Below, piece by piece: positions 18,541-31,883 of a stretch of DNA of 64,000 nt. Location: assembly GCF_035784015.1 (NCBI RefSeq), contig NZ_JALKOW010000004.1; one strand, given 5' to 3'. A program made the position numbers and the translations under genes. Within the stretch, counting starts at the first letter, position 1, and each line of letters opens with the position of its first letter. Below the pieces are notes generated by a model, which saw only the letters and a program-made list of their open reading frames with translations, did not search any database and was not told where the DNA came from. This DNA comes from Comamonas sp009360615. Lineage in GTDB: Bacteria; Pseudomonadota; Gammaproteobacteria; Burkholderiales; Burkholderiaceae_C.

Positions 18541-19127
18541 TGGCTGATGCAGTCGAAACAGATGTGAATGGTGGAGCAGCGGGACCTGCCAACCCCGATC
18601 TGCGCTGGTATATCGTCCATGCCTATTCGGGTATGGAGAAGGCTGTCGAGCGAAACATTGCGGAGCGCATTGCGCGCTCGGACATGCAATCCAAGTTCGG
18701 TCGCATCCTGGTGCCCTCCGAAGAAGTGGTGGAAATGCGCAATGGCACTCGCCGCACCACTGAGCGCCGCCTGTTCCCTGGCTATGTGTTCGTCGAAATG
18801 GTGATGGATGACGATACATGGCACCTGGTGAAGCACACCAGCAAGGTGACCGGCTTTGTCGGCGGCGCCAAGAATCGTCCTGCTCCCATTTCGGAAGAGG
18901 AAGTTCGCAAGATCGTCGACCAGATGCAGGAAGGCACCGAAAAGCCCCGCCACAAGGTCGAGTTCATGGTGGGCGAAATGGTGCGAGTCAAGGAAGGTCC
19001 GTTTGCGGACTTCAATGGCTCCGTCGAGGAAGTCAACTACGAAAAGAACCGTCTGCGTGTCTCGGTCACCATCTTTGGCCGCGCGACTCCTGTGGAATTG
19101 GAATTCTCCCAGGTTGAGAAAACCTGA
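18540..19127 (+). CDS. nusG: Transcription termination/antitermination factor NusG
   Basis: NusG, 195 residues. The NGN domain (RWYIVHAYSGMEKAVERNI, RRLFPGYVFVEMVM, VGGAKNRPAPI) binds RNA polymerase. The C-terminal KOW domain (FMVGEMVRVKEGPFADFNGSVEEVNYEKNRLRVSV) contacts NusE or Rho. The start at 18540 overlaps the secE stop and has GAGGAAG upstream. It is followed by an intrinsic terminator and then the L11 operon. Confidence 0.98.
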   Translation: MADAVETDVNGGAAGPANPDLRWYIVHAYSGMEKAVERNIAERIARSDMQSKFGRILVPSEEVVEMRNGTRRTTERRLFPGYVFVEMVMDDDTWHLVKHTSKVTGFVGGAKNRPAPISEEEVRKIVDQMQEGTEKPRHKVEFMVGEMVRVKEGPFADFNGSVEEVNYEKNRLRVSVTIFGRATPVELEFSQVEKT

Positions 19128-19147
19128 GATTCGCAATAGAATGTAGG

Positions 19148-19182
19148 GCTTCGCATTTTTTGACTCGATGCGAAGCTTTTTT
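19148..19182 (+). terminator. Terminator after nusG
   Basis: A GCTTCGCAT/ATGCGAAGC perfect stem with an 11-base loop is followed by six T, 20 bases after the nusG stop. It probably ends or attenuates secE-nusG transcription before rplK. Confidence 0.85.
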
Positions 19183-19252
19183 GTAGAGTCAGCAACCTCG
19201 GGGAGCTGCTTGCAGGCATTGCAGGTGGCGCTATACCCGTAAGGAGCTCAAC

Positions 19253-19684
19253 ATGGCGAAAAAAATCGTCGGCTTCATCAAGCTGCAAGTGCCAGCTGGT
19301 AAGGCCAATCCTTCTCCTCCCATCGGTCCTGCGCTGGGTCAGCGCGGCCTCAACATCATGGAATTCTGCAAGGCGTTCAACGCCCAGACCCAAGGTGTCG
19401 AGCCCGGCCTGCCTCTGCCTGTGGTGATCACGGCTTTTGCTGACAAGAGCTTCACGTTCATCATCAAGACGCCTCCCGCGACCGTTCTGATCAAGAAGGC
19501 TGTGAAGCTGGACAAGGGTTCTTCCAATCCCCTGAAGAACAAGGTCGGCAAGATCACACGTGCTCAGCTGGAAGAAATCGCCAAGACCAAGCTGAAGGAC
19601 ATGAACGCCGCTGACGTGGACGCTGCTGTGCGTACGCTGGCTGGTTCTGCCCGTTCGATGGGCGTGATCGTGGAGGGTGTGTAA
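19253..19684 (+). CDS. rplK: 50S ribosomal protein L11
   Basis: L11, 143 residues, the usual length. The N-terminal domain carries KLQVPAGKANPSPPIGPALGQRGLNIMEFCKAFN, the proline-rich hallmark that binds release factors and thiopeptide antibiotics. The C-terminal RNA-binding domain has DMNAADVDAAVRTLAGSARSMGV. A strong AAGGAG ribosome site lies upstream. rplA starts immediately after the stop. Confidence 0.98.
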   Translation: MAKKIVGFIKLQVPAGKANPSPPIGPALGQRGLNIMEFCKAFNAQTQGVEPGLPLPVVITAFADKSFTFIIKTPPATVLIKKAVKLDKGSSNPLKNKVGKITRAQLEEIAKTKLKDMNAADVDAAVRTLAGSARSMGVIVEGV

Positions 19685-20380
19685 ATGGCCAAGTTGACCA
19701 AGAAGCAAAAAGCTCTCCAGGGCAAGGTTGATTCCAACAAGCTGTACTCTTTCGCTGACGCCGTGGCGCTGGTGAAGGAAGCCGCAACGGCCAAGTTCGA
19801 TGAATCCATCGACGTGGCCGTGCAACTGGGTGTGGATGCGAAGAAGTCGGACCAGGTGGTGCGTGGCGCCGTGGTTCTGCCTCACGGCACCGGCAAGACT
19901 GCCCGCGTGGCTGTGTTCGCACAAGGCGCCAAGGCTGAAGAAGCCAAGGCTGCCGGTGCCGACGTGGTCGGCATGGACGACCTGGCTGCTCAAGTCAAGG
20001 CCGGCGACATGCCCTTCGACGTGGTGATCGCTGCTCCCGACGCAATGCGCGTTGTGGGTCAGCTGGGTCAGATCCTGGGTCCCCGTGGCCTGATGCCCAA
20101 CCCCAAGGTTGGCACAGTGACTCCCGATGTTGCCACGGCCGTGAAGAACGCCAAGGCGGGTCAGGTGCAGTTCCGCGTGGACAAGGCCGGTATCGTGCAC
20201 GGCACGATCGGTCGCCGCTCGTTCGATGCCGACAAGCTGCAGGGCAACCTGGCCGCTCTGATCGATGCACTGAACAAGGCCAAGCCTGCTTCCAGCAAGG
20301 GTCTGTACCTGCGCAAGGTGGCGGTTTCGTCGACCATGGGTGTGGGCGTTCGCGTCGATACACAATCCATCTCGGCGTAA
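19685..20380 (+). CDS. rplA: 50S ribosomal protein L1
   Basis: L1, 231 residues, the L1-stalk protein. Signatures are KFDESIDVAVQLGVDAKKSDQVVRG near the N-terminus and the middle-domain QILGPRGLMPNPKVGTVT. The ATG follows the rplK stop codon directly, giving tight translational coupling. In this family L1 represses its own rplKA message; the target would be in the rplK leader, but I did not see a convincing 23S-like mimic there. Confidence 0.98.
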   Translation: MAKLTKKQKALQGKVDSNKLYSFADAVALVKEAATAKFDESIDVAVQLGVDAKKSDQVVRGAVVLPHGTGKTARVAVFAQGAKAEEAKAAGADVVGMDDLAAQVKAGDMPFDVVIAAPDAMRVVGQLGQILGPRGLMPNPKVGTVTPDVATAVKNAKAGQVQFRVDKAGIVHGTIGRRSFDADKLQGNLAALIDALNKAKPASSKGLYLRKVAVSSTMGVGVRVDTQSISA

Positions 20381-20607
20381 TTGCTAGAAATCGTCAGATG
20401 AGCAGTGCTCATCTGGTGTGGTGGGCTGCGGGAGTTGTTGCTCCTGCAGGTCATCCAAGACCGTTGGTGTGATTTGATCACTTAATCACGAAGGCCAACG
20501 CAGATGGCGATCCCGCTGCAGATGGAATTTTTTCCTAAACAGTTGGTCGCTGCAACAAGAGCGTGTATGCAAGGCTTGCCTTGTATATGCATTTGAAGGA
20601 GTAGACC
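20381..20607 (+). promoter_or_regulatory. rplJ leader region (candidate L10 autoregulatory leader)
   Basis: 227 bases between rplA and rplJ with several inverted repeats: CAGATGAGCA/TGCTCATCTG at 20396-20416, and ATGCAAGGC/GCCTTGTAT just before the rplJ ribosome site. In other bacteria this position holds the L10-binding leader that controls rplJL. The hairpins are seen; matching to the known L10 leader model has not been done. Confidence 0.5.
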
Positions 20608-21132
20608 TTGAGTCTTAATCGCAGTGAGAAAGAAGCGGTCATCAACGAAGTGACCAGCCTCGCCGCTAAAGCTCAAACGCTTGTGATCGCGGAATACCGT
20701 GGCATCACGGTCGCCGACATGACCAAACTGCGTGCCGATGCTCGCAGCAAGGGTGTGAGCCTGAGCGTGTTGAAGAACACCCTGGCCCGCCGTGCTGTTG
20801 CCGGTAGCGCGTTTGACGTGGTGGCTGACCAGATGACTGGTCCCCTGATCTATGGCTTCTCTGAAGACGCAGTGGCTGCCGCCAAGGTGGTGGCCGACTT
20901 CGCGAAGACCAACGACAAGTTGGTGATTCGCGGCGGTGCGTTTGCAGGCAAGGCCCTGGATATCGACGGCGTTAAGCAACTGGCAAACATCCCCTCCAAG
21001 GAAGTACTGCTCGCACAACTGTGCGGCTTGCTCATGTCGCCTATCTCGCGTACAGCCGTTGTGCTGGGCGCTCTGGCGGCCAAGAAGGGCGAAGGCTCTG
21101 CCGAAGCGGCAACAGAAACAGCCGCAGCCTGA
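20608..21132 (+). CDS. rplJ: 50S ribosomal protein L10
   Basis: L10, 174 residues, base of the L7/L12 stalk and an rRNA-binding protein. It begins with a TTG start codon, supported by the GAAGGAG site upstream and the conserved MSLNRSEKEAVINEV start. The body has AEYRGITVADMTKLRADAR and LKNTLARRAV, and the C-terminal helix that carries L12 dimers. A weak TTG start fits a gene under translational autocontrol. rplL follows 36 bases downstream. Confidence 0.97.
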   Translation: MSLNRSEKEAVINEVTSLAAKAQTLVIAEYRGITVADMTKLRADARSKGVSLSVLKNTLARRAVAGSAFDVVADQMTGPLIYGFSEDAVAAAKVVADFAKTNDKLVIRGGAFAGKALDIDGVKQLANIPSKEVLLAQLCGLLMSPISRTAVVLGALAAKKGEGSAEAATETAAA

Positions 21133-21168
21133 GTGCTCGGCAAAACCAACCAATTTTAGGAAATCAAA

Positions 21169-21546
21169 ATGGCATTCGATAAAGACGCATTCCTGACCGC
21201 CCTGGACAGCATGACTGTTCTGGAACTGAACGACCTGGTCAAGGCTATTGAAGAGAAGTTTGGCGTGTCCGCCGCTGCTATGGCTGCTCCCGCTGCTGGC
21301 GGCGCTGCTGGTGGCGCTGCTGCTGCTGAAGAAAAGACCGAGTTCAACGTCGTTCTGACCGACGCTGGTGCCAACAAGGTGTCCGTGATCAAGGCTGTGC
21401 GCGAAATCACCGGCCTGGGTCTGAAGGAAGCCAAGGATCTGGTCGACGGCGCTCCCAAGACCGTGAAGGAAGCCGCTCCCAAGGCTGACGCTGAAGCCGC
21501 TGTGAAGAAGCTGGTGGAAGCCGGTGCCAAGGCTGAACTGAAGTAA
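21169..21546 (+). CDS. rplL: 50S ribosomal protein L7/L12
   Basis: L7/L12, 125 residues. The N-terminal dimerisation helix (DSMTVLELNDLVKAIEEKFGVSAAA), an Ala/Gly-rich hinge, and the C-terminal factor-binding domain (EKTEFNVVLTDAGANKVSVIKAVREITGLGLKEAKDLVDGAPK) are all canonical. It recruits translation GTPases to the ribosome. A hairpin-T-run attenuator follows, then rpoB. Confidence 0.98.
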   Translation: MAFDKDAFLTALDSMTVLELNDLVKAIEEKFGVSAAAMAAPAAGGAAGGAAAAEEKTEFNVVLTDAGANKVSVIKAVREITGLGLKEAKDLVDGAPKTVKEAAPKADAEAAVKKLVEAGAKAELK

Positions 21547-21561
21547 TTCAGTGAAATCAAG

Positions 21562-21594
21562 GGCTGGAGACTCCTAAAAGGGTCTCCAGCCTTT
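21562..21594 (+). terminator. Attenuator hairpin between rplL and rpoB
   Basis: GGCTGGAGAC and GTCTCCAGCC arms form a 10-bp stem followed by TTT, 15 bases after the rplL stop. The position matches the partial terminator that in other Proteobacteria lowers rpoBC expression relative to ribosomal protein genes. Confidence 0.8.
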
Positions 21595-21628
21595 GGCGCT
21601 TGTGGAACGCGCTGAAAGAACACACCAG

Positions 21629-21658
21629 AAAGCAGGTTTCTTAGGGAGTCTGCTTTTT
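21629..21658 (+). terminator. Second hairpin in the rpoBC leader
   Basis: AAAGCAG and CTGCTTT arms with a 14-base loop and a TTTTT run suggest a second weak attenuator. It lies about 160 bases before the rpoB start. Confidence 0.55.
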
Positions 21659-21820
21659 AGTGTCTTCTGACAATCCGACAGCAGAAGATGCCTTGGTTCG
21701 GGCGATGTGCAACGCATCGCCGTCAGCCATGGTTGGTAGTGGCCAACCGCCAAGCCCGCAGGAGAACCCTGTGGGGCAGTCGTCGCAGACCCAGGACTCA
21801 TGTCTTTGCCCGGAGATCTC

Positions 21821-25933
<4,113 letters not shown>

Positions 25934-26054
25934 GCCCTATTAAACAGAGAGCTGCAACCGCTTTAAAACAAAGGATTTGCGCTTGGTTCGTTGCTGAAAC
26001 CAAGGCAAATCCAGCGGTGGCTGCAATGATTTTTGACGAAAAGGAAAGAGTTAC

Positions 26055-29000
26055 ATGAAATCGCTACTCGACCTGTTCAAGCAATTTACGCCTGATGAGC
26101 ATTTCGATGCCATCAAGATCGGCCTGGCCTCGCCCGAGAAGATCCGTTCCTGGTCTTTCGGTGAAGTGAAGAAGCCCGAAACGATCAACTACCGTACTTT
26201 CAAGCCCGAGCGTGATGGTCTGTTCTGCGCCAAGATCTTTGGCCCGATCAAGGACTACGAATGCCTGTGCGGCAAGTACAAGCGCCTCAAGCACCGCGGT
26301 GTGATCTGCGAGAAGTGCGGCGTTGAAGTCACACAGACCAAGGTGCGTCGCGAACGCATGGGTCACATCGACCTGGCCGCGCCCTGCGCTCATATCTGGT
26401 TCCTGAAGTCCCTGCCTTCGCGCCTGGGCCTGGTGCTGGATATGACGCTGCGCGACATCGAGCGCGTGCTGTACTTCGAAGCCTATGTGGTGACCGATCC
26501 CGGCATGACTCCGCTGAAGAAGTTCAGCATCATGACCGAGGACGACTACGACGCCAAGCAACTCGAGTACGGCTACGACGAGTTCACCGCCAAGATGGGC
26601 GCTGAAGGCATCAAGGACCTGCTGGAGGGCATCGACATCGACGTCGAGATCGAGCGCCTGCGCAACGATCTGACCGGCTCTGAAGTCAAGGTCAAGAAGA
26701 ACGCCAAGCGCCTGAAGCTGCTGGAAGCGTTCAAGAAGTCCGGCATCAAGCCCGAGTGGATGGTGATGGAAGTGCTGCCCGTGCTGCCGCCCGATCTGCG
26801 TCCTCTGGTGCCTCTGGACGGTGGCCGTTTCGCCACTTCCGATCTGAACGACCTGTACCGCCGCGTCATCAACCGCAACTCCCGCCTGCGTCGCCTGCTC
26901 GAGCTGAAGGCTCCTGAAATCATTGCTCGCAATGAAAAGCGCATGCTGCAGGAAGCGGTGGACTCGCTGCTGGACAACGGCCGTCGCGGCAAGGCCATGA
27001 CGGGCGCCAACAAGCGTGCCCTGAAGTCGCTGGCCGACATGATCAAGGGCAAGAGCGGTCGTTTCCGTCAGAACTTGCTGGGCAAGCGCGTGGACTACTC
27101 CGGTCGTTCCGTGATCACCGTGGGCCCTTACCTCAAGCTGCACCAGTGCGGTCTGCCCAAGCTGATGGCTCTGGAGCTGTTCAAGCCCTTCATCTTCGCG
27201 CAGCTCGAGCAGCGCGGCATCGCCACGACCATCAAGGCGGCCAAGAAGGAAGTGGAAGCCGGTACGCCCGTGGTGTGGGACATCCTTGAGGAAGTCATCA
27301 AGGAACACCCCATCATGCTCAACCGTGCGCCTACGCTGCACCGTCTGGGTATCCAGGCGTTCGAGCCCATCCTGATCGAAGGCAAGGCCCTGCAACTGCA
27401 CCCGCTGGTCTGCGCGGCCTTCAACGCCGACTTCGACGGTGACCAGATGGCTGTTCACGTGCCCCTGTCTGTGGAAGCGCAGATGGAAGCCCGCGTGCTG
27501 ATGCTGGCCTCGAACAACGTGCTGTTCCCTGCTTCGGGCGAACCCTCCATCGTTCCTTCCCAGGACGTGGTGCTGGGTCTGTATCACGCCACGCGTGAGA
27601 AGATCAACGGCAAGGGCGAAGGCATGGTGTTTGCCGACCTGATGGAGCTGCAACGCGCTCTGGATGCCGGCGAAACCGAACTGCACGCCAAGATCAGCGT
27701 GCGCCTGACCGAGTGGAACAAGAACAAGGAAACCGGCGAATTCGAGCCCGTGACCTCGCTCGTGGAAACCACCGTGGGTCGTGCCCTGCTGTCCGAGATC
27801 CTGCCCAAGGGCCTGGCTTTCAGCAACATGAACAAGGCGCTGAAGAAGAAGGAAATCTCCAAGCTGATCAACGCCTCCTTCCGCAAGTGCGGTCTGAAGG
27901 CCACGGTCGTGTTTGCCGACAAGCTGCTGCAAAACGGTTTCCGTCTGTCCACTCATGCCGGTATCTCGATCTCCATCGACGACATGCTGGTGCCTCCGCA
28001 AAAGGCCGACATCCTGGCCCGCGCAGAGTCCGAAGTGAAGGAAATCGAACAGCAGTACGTCTCGGGTCTGGTGACCTCCGGCGAGCGCTACAACAAGGTG
28101 GTGGACATCTGGGGCAAGGCCGGTGACGACGTCTCCAAGGTGATGATGGACCAGCTCAAGGTCCAGAAGACCACCGACCGCCATGGCAACGAAGTCGATC
28201 AGGAATCGTTCAACGCGATTTACATGATGGCCGACTCCGGCGCCCGTGGCTCGGCAGCGCAGATTCGTCAGCTGGCCGGCATGCGTGGTCTGATGGCCAA
28301 GCCTGACGGCTCCATCATCGAGACGCCTATCACCGCGAACTTCCGCGAAGGCCTCAACGTGCTGCAGTACTTCATCTCGACCCACGGTGCCCGTAAGGGT
28401 CTGGCCGACACGGCGCTGAAGACAGCTAACTCCGGTTACCTGACTCGTCGTCTGGTGGACGTGACGCAGGATCTGGTCGTGAACGAGCAGGATTGCGGCA
28501 CCTCCAACGGCTATCTGATGCGCGCCATCGTCGAAGGCGGTGAAGTGATCGAATCCCTGCGCGACCGCGTGCTGGGCCGTTCGACCGCCGAAGAAGTGCT
28601 GCACCCCGAAACCCGTGCGGTGCTGGTGCCTGCCGGTACCCTGCTCAACGAAGACACCATCGAAGAGCTGGAAGCCCAGGGCGTGGACGAAATCAAGGTT
28701 CGTACGGCGCTGACCTGCGAAACCCGTTTCGGCCTGTGCGCCACCTGCTACGGCCGTGACCTGGGTCGTGGCGGCCTGATCAACCTCGGCGAAGCCGTGG
28801 GTGTGATCGCTGCCCAGTCCATCGGTGAGCCCGGCACGCAGCTGACCATGCGTACCTTCCACATCGGTGGCGCCGCTTCGCGTGCCGCCATCGCTTCGAG
28901 CGTGGAAGCCAAGTCCAATGGTGTCATCGGCTTCAACAGCACGATGCGCTATGTGTCCAACACCAAGGGCGAGCTGGTGGTGATTTCGCGTTCCGGCGAG

Positions 29001-30278
29001 ATCGTGATCAGCGAAAACGGCCGTGAGCGCGAGCGTCACAAGGTGCCTTACGGCGCGGTGCTGACCGTCAAGCCCGACGAAGCCATCAAGGCCGGCAAGA
29101 TCCTGGCGAACTGGGATCCGCTGACTCGACCCATCATTACCGAATACGCCGGTCAAGTGCGCTTCGAGAATGTGGAAGAGGGTCTGACGGTGGCCAAGCA
29201 GGTCGACGAAGTGACCGGTCTGTCCACTCTGGTGGTGATCGACCCCAAGCGTCGCGGCTCTGCCAAGGTGGTGCGTCCCCAGGTCAAGCTGATCGATGCC
29301 AACAACCAGGAAGTCAAGATTCCTGGTACCGATCACGCCGTGACGATCGGCTTCCAGGTCGGCGCCCTGATCCAGGTGCGCGACGGCCAGGACGTGGGTC
29401 CCGGCGAAGTGCTGGCCCGTATCCCTGTCGAAGGCCAGAAGACCCGCGACATTACCGGTGGTCTGCCCCGTGTGGCCGAACTGTTCGAAGCCCGTACGCC
29501 CAAGGACAAGGGCACTCTGGCCGAGATGACCGGTACCGTGTCCTTCGGCAAGGAAACCAAGGGCAAGATCCGCCTGCAGATCACCGATCTGGAAGGCAAG
29601 GTCTGGGAGGAGCTGGTGCCCAAGGAGCGCAACATTCTGGTCCACGAAGGCCAGGTGGTGAACAAGGGTGAGTCCATCGTTGACGGTCCTGCCGATCCTC
29701 AAGACATCCTGCGTCTGCTGGGTATCGAAGAGCTGTCGCGCTATATCGTGGACGAGGTGCAGGACGTTTACCGTCTGCAGGGCGTGAAGATCAACGACAA
29801 GCACATCGAAGTGATCGTGCGTCAGATGCTGCGTCGCGTGATCATCGAGAACTCTGGCGATACCACCTACATCCAGGGTGAACAGGTCGAGCGCTCCGAG
29901 GTGCTCAACACCAACGAGCAGATGCTCAAGGAAGGCAAGCTGCCCGCCACGTATTCCAACGTGCTGCTGGGTATCACCAAGGCTTCGCTGTCCACCGACT
30001 CGTTCATCTCTGCGGCTTCCTTCCAGGAAACCACCCGTGTTCTGACCGAAGCTGCCATCATGGGCAAGCGCGACGAGCTGCGTGGTCTGAAGGAAAACGT
30101 GATCGTGGGTCGTCTGATCCCTGCCGGTACCGGTCTGGCCTATCACCAGGCCCGCAAGGCCAAGGACGAAATGGACGACGCCGAGCGTCGCGCCATCGCC
30201 GAAGCCGAAGAAGCCGAGCTGGCCGGTGTGCTGGCTGATGACGTCGAAGCACCCGCTGGCGACGCCTCTGCCGACTAA
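26055..30278 (+). CDS. rpoC: RNA polymerase beta' subunit
   Basis: RpoC, 1407 residues. The N-terminal zinc finger is at CLCGKYKRLKHRGVICEKCG (about 70-90) and the catalytic magnesium site is in NADFDGDQMAVH (about residue 457 on). The second zinc site is CETRFGLCATCYGRD (about 887-901). The trigger-loop/bridge-helix region contains QESFNAIYMMADSGARGS. A GGAAAGAG site precedes the ATG. The acidic C-terminus is rich in Glu and Ala. An intrinsic terminator follows. Confidence 0.99.
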   Translation: MKSLLDLFKQFTPDEHFDAIKIGLASPEKIRSWSFGEVKKPETINYRTFKPERDGLFCAKIFGPIKDYECLCGKYKRLKHRGVICEKCGVEVTQTKVRRERMGHIDLAAPCAHIWFLKSLPSRLGLVLDMTLRDIERVLYFEAYVVTDPGMTPLKKFSIMTEDDYDAKQLEYGYDEFTAKMGAEGIKDLLEGIDIDVEIERLRNDLTGSEVKVKKNAKRLKLLEAFKKSGIKPEWMVMEVLPVLPPDLRPLVPLDGGRFATSDLNDLYRRVINRNSRLRRLLELKAPEIIARNEKRMLQEAVDSLLDNGRRGKAMTGANKRALKSLADMIKGKSGRFRQNLLGKRVDYSGRSVITVGPYLKLHQCGLPKLMALELFKPFIFAQLEQRGIATTIKAAKKEVEAGTPVVWDILEEVIKEHPIMLNRAPTLHRLGIQAFEPILIEGKALQLHPLVCAAFNADFDGDQMAVHVPLSVEAQMEARVLMLASNNVLFPASGEPSIVPSQDVVLGLYHATREKINGKGEGMVFADLMELQRALDAGETELHAKISVRLTEWNKNKETGEFEPVTSLVETTVGRALLSEILPKGLAFSNMNKALKKKEISKLINASFRKCGLKATVVFADKLLQNGFRLSTHAGISISIDDMLVPPQKADILARAESEVKEIEQQYVSGLVTSGERYNKVVDIWGKAGDDVSKVMMDQLKVQKTTDRHGNEVDQESFNAIYMMADSGARGSAAQIRQLAGMRGLMAKPDGSIIETPITANFREGLNVLQYFISTHGARKGLADTALKTANSGYLTRRLVDVTQDLVVNEQDCGTSNGYLMRAIVEGGEVIESLRDRVLGRSTAEEVLHPETRAVLVPAGTLLNEDTIEELEAQGVDEIKVRTALTCETRFGLCATCYGRDLGRGGLINLGEAVGVIAAQSIGEPGTQLTMRTFHIGGAASRAAIASSVEAKSNGVIGFNSTMRYVSNTKGELVVISRSGEIVISENGRERERHKVPYGAVLTVKPDEAIKAGKILANWDPLTRPIITEYAGQVRFENVEEGLTVAKQVDEVTGLSTLVVIDPKRRGSAKVVRPQVKLIDANNQEVKIPGTDHAVTIGFQVGALIQVRDGQDVGPGEVLARIPVEGQKTRDITGGLPRVAELFEARTPKDKGTLAEMTGTVSFGKETKGKIRLQITDLEGKVWEELVPKERNILVHEGQVVNKGESIVDGPADPQDILRLLGIEELSRYIVDEVQDVYRLQGVKINDKHIEVIVRQMLRRVIIENSGDTTYIQGEQVERSEVLNTNEQMLKEGKLPATYSNVLLGITKASLSTDSFISAASFQETTRVLTEAAIMGKRDELRGLKENVIVGRLIPAGTGLAYHQARKAKDEMDDAERRAIAEAEEAELAGVLADDVEAPAGDASAD

Positions 30279-30331
30279 GCATGGCACTGGACTGCGGCTG
30301 GCAACGGCTGCGGTTCGCTGCTGATGCACCG

Positions 30332-30368
30332 CGCTCCCGCTCTGCCTTGTGCAGACGGGAGCGTTTTT
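30332..30368 (+). terminator. Terminator of the rpoBC operon
   Basis: CGCTCCCG-C-TCTGC and GCAGA-CGGGAGCG arms form a 13-bp stem with a single bulged C, followed by five T, 53 bases after the rpoC stop. Confidence 0.88.
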
Positions 30369-30484
30369 CATGGATCGGAGCCCGGCTCGCGCAAGCTCCG
30401 ATCAGGCATGGCGCTTGCCGATGGACATGCCCGCTGTGCCCTCCTGTCTGCGTCAGTTCCACAAGTTTTTCAGGTCTGCTCTTC

Positions 30485-31867
30485 ATGACTTCCAAGCCAT
30501 CCCAACCCAAGAATGCCGCGGCTGCCGCTGTGCCCAACGCTCCAGCTCTGTGGCAACAGCTGGATGCAGTGGCCAGGGCCTTGCACGGAATCCTGGGCGG
30601 TCAGTCCAGCAAGGCGGTGCTGGCGCAGGTGCCGCAGCGCTTGCGGCCGGGAGTGCAGGCCTTGCTGTTCCAGGTATTGCGCAATCTGGGTCGTGCCCAG
30701 GCGCTGCAAAAGCAGCTGGCACCGCGTGCACCGGCTCCCAAGGTCAGTGCCCTGCTGAGCACGGCCCTCGCCCTGGCCTGGGATGAGGCGCAAGCTCCCT
30801 ATCCGCCTTTCACCCTGGTCAACCAGGCCGTGGAAGCCGCCAAGAACGGTGCGGCACGTGCGCAGTCGGGCTTCATCAATGCCTGTCTGCGCCGATTTCT
30901 GCGCGAGCGCGATGCCCTGGTGAGCGCCACCGACAACGATCCCGTGGCGGCCTGGAATCACCCCGCCTGGTGGATTGCCCGGCTCAGGAAAGACCATCCC
31001 CAGGATTGGCAGGCCATCTTGGCTGCCAACAATGCCCAGCCGCCCATGACGCTGCGCGTCAATGCACAGAAAAGCACGACGGCCCAATATCGGCATGCAC
31101 TGCAAGCCTTGAACCTCAAGGCCACCGCCGTCGCCGAATGCGGCCTGCAACTGGAACAGGCGCTGCCCGTGCAGGAGTTGCCGCATTTCGACCAGGGCTG
31201 GGCTTCGGTGCAGGATGCCGCCGCGCAGGCCGCCGCCCCGCTGCTGTTGGCCGGCTTGCCGCAACCCGAGGGGCGCCCGTTGCGCGTGCTCGATGCCTGT
31301 GCCGCACCTGGCGGCAAGACCGCCCACCTGCTGGAGCGCGCCGCACCCGGCAGCATCGAAGTCACGGCCCTGGAGATCGATCCCGAGCGGGCCCGCCGCA
31401 TTGGTGAAACCCTGTCGCGTCTGGGCTTGAAGGCCCAGGTCCTGGTGGCCGATGCATCCGCACCCCAGGAATGGTTTGAATCGCAATGCGGCGCCCAGCC
31501 CTTCGATGCCATCTTGCTCGATGCACCCTGCACGGCATCGGGCATTGTGCGTCGCCAGCCCGATGTGCGCTGGCTGCGCCGTGAAAGCGATGTAGCCCAG
31601 CTGGCAGGCATCCAGTCCCGGCTGCTGGACACCTTGTGGCCGCTGCTACAGCCCGGCGGCCGCATGGTCTATTGCACCTGCTCGGTCTTCAAGGCCGAGG
31701 GCGATGCCCAGATGCAAGCGTTTCTTGCGCGCAACACTACGGCGGCCAGCTTGCCTGCTCCAGGCCATTTAATTCCCGGCAAAGCTGCCAAACACGATTC
31801 CGTGTCCGACAATCCTCTGGGTGACCACGACGGCTTTTATTACGCTCTGCTGGAAAAATTGCGCTAA
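30485..31867 (+). CDS. rsmB: 16S rRNA (cytosine-967 C5) methyltransferase
   Basis: RsmB/Sun, 460 residues. The N-terminal NusB-like RNA-binding domain spans about 20-150 (PPFTLVNQAVEAAKNGAARAQSGFINACLRRF). The SAM-dependent methyltransferase domain has motif I LDACAAPGGKTAHLL, motif IV LLDAPCTASGIVRRQPDVRW and the catalytic cysteine motif VYCTCSVFKAEG. It ends with the family motif DGFYYALLEK. I start it at the ATG at 30485; longer in-frame translation upstream would run through the rpoC terminator. It is the first gene of an rsmB-DUF4390-ntrY-ntrX run that I recall as common in Betaproteobacteria. Confidence 0.95.
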   Translation: MTSKPSQPKNAAAAAVPNAPALWQQLDAVARALHGILGGQSSKAVLAQVPQRLRPGVQALLFQVLRNLGRAQALQKQLAPRAPAPKVSALLSTALALAWDEAQAPYPPFTLVNQAVEAAKNGAARAQSGFINACLRRFLRERDALVSATDNDPVAAWNHPAWWIARLRKDHPQDWQAILAANNAQPPMTLRVNAQKSTTAQYRHALQALNLKATAVAECGLQLEQALPVQELPHFDQGWASVQDAAAQAAAPLLLAGLPQPEGRPLRVLDACAAPGGKTAHLLERAAPGSIEVTALEIDPERARRIGETLSRLGLKAQVLVADASAPQEWFESQCGAQPFDAILLDAPCTASGIVRRQPDVRWLRRESDVAQLAGIQSRLLDTLWPLLQPGGRMVYCTCSVFKAEGDAQMQAFLARNTTAASLPAPGHLIPGKAAKHDSVSDNPLGDHDGFYYALLEKLR

Positions 31868-31883
31868 CGCTGTAGCGGGGGCC

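Noticed and set aside
19210..19237. Possible promoter TTGCAG-N16-TATACC upstream of rplK
   Set aside because: The transcription start would fall on the ribosome-binding site, leaving no leader. Probably chance.
26064..30371. Very long open frame on the minus strand opposite rpoC
   Set aside because: Same reason: it mirrors the codon bias of rpoC and has no recognisable domain.
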